Shown here piece by piece: positions 63,723-64,000 of a stretch of 64,000 nt of DNA (position 1 is its first letter; each line of letters starts with the position of its first letter). The notes beneath the pieces were generated by a model. It was not told the DNA's origin, did not search any database, and worked only from the letters and a program-made list of their open reading frames with translations. The position numbers and the translations under genes are program-made. Source of the DNA: Saccharospirillum sp040881935 (GTDB lineage Bacteria; Pseudomonadota; Gammaproteobacteria; Pseudomonadales; Natronospirillaceae); NCBI RefSeq assembly GCF_040881935.1, contig NZ_JBBECH010000041.1, positions 1-64,000 of the forward strand. Reading direction: 5' to 3'.

Positions 63723-64000
63723 CAGAGCATCCTTAAAGCATCGCGTACGGCCGTCGCAGCAGCCACCGAACTGTCGTTATCGCCGTGAATGCAGAGGGTA
63801 TCGGCGGCCAGGTCTAGCCAGTCACCGTTCAAGGTTTTGACACCGCCGTCGCTGGCGAATGAAATTGCCTGGGCGACGATGGCCTCTTGTTCATGCAACA
63901 CGCTGCCCGGAACCGAACGGGGCACCAGATTACCGGCCTCGTCGTAAGCCCGGTCAGCGAAGACCTCGAACAGCACCTCAATGCCCAGTGCTTTGCCCCG
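63722..64000 (-). CDS. pxpA: 5-oxoprolinase subunit PxpA (partial, C-terminal part)
   Basis: The last 92 residues of a LamB/YcsF-family protein; the gene continues beyond the window end. GIEVLFEVFADRAYDEAGNLVPRSVPGSVL and DTLCIHGDNDSSVAAATAVRDAL match the C-terminal part of PxpA (about 250 residues when full). The apparent ATG at 63976 is an internal codon, not the start. Confidence 0.93.
   Translation of the reverse strand, partial: RGKALGIEVLFEVFADRAYDEAGNLVPRSVPGSVLHEQEAIVAQAISFASDGGVKTLNGDWLDLAADTLCIHGDNDSSVAAATAVRDALRML

Overview
The window is a 64-kb chromosomal piece of a Gram-negative gammaproteobacterium, probably an Oceanospirillales/Pseudomonadales-type organism (genus not determinable from sequence alone). 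Two blocks share Pseudomonas gene order: argS-SPOR-hslV-hslU-DUF971, and pilGHIJK-chpABC divergent from gshB-tonB3-ruvX. Other housekeeping genes (ubiD-fre, cdd/deoD, thiC-thiDE-thiSGH, pxpABC) fit the same kind of host.

Layout. 0-5 kb: arginyl-tRNA synthetase, an FtsN-like SPOR protein, the HslVU protease behind a sigma-32-like promoter, and a DUF971 protein. 5.5-9 kb: ubiD, a small membrane protein, a Fre-type flavin reductase and a TrmB-type regulator. 9.2-12.6 kb (minus): cytidine deaminase, purine nucleoside phosphorylase and an OmpR/EnvZ-type two-component system. 13-25.7 kb (minus): the complete Chp/Pil chemosensory system that controls type IV pili. 26-28.4 kb: gshB, a TonB3-like protein and ruvX. 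28.6-34.5 kb (minus): a thiamine operon led by a TPP riboswitch. Four copies of a hairpin repeat lie in gaps of the first 9.3 kb; their conserved core sits between arms that differ from copy to copy yet stay complementary.

35.1-58.6 kb is a catabolic region. It holds two divergent CoA-dependent degradation operons: a FadB-like fusion, a thiolase and a GST on plus; two CaiB/BaiF CoA-transferases, a paired acyl-CoA dehydrogenase, an alpha/beta hydrolase, a CMD-family protein, a flavin reductase-like protein and a crotonase on minus. It also holds a GntR/UTRA regulator, a TRAP-TAXI importer, a MaoC hydratase, a hidden 55-residue ORF, an AbrB-family permease, ETF and a TctABC importer. Together these can import a carboxylate, activate it by CoA transfer, dehydrogenate it with electrons passing to ETF, hydrate, oxidise and thiolyse it. 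The substrate is not identifiable. No CoA ligase was seen, so activation probably depends on the CoA-transferases.

The right edge of this region (58.6-60.6 kb) is scarred: nested perfect inverted repeats, a fragment of an IS1380-type transposase, and a chemoreceptor that has lost its N-terminus and carries a one-base frameshift. After it come an orphan sugar/polyol-binding protein and the 5-oxoprolinase genes pxpC, pxpB and pxpA (the last cut by the window end). No rRNA, tRNA or CRISPR array was seen.
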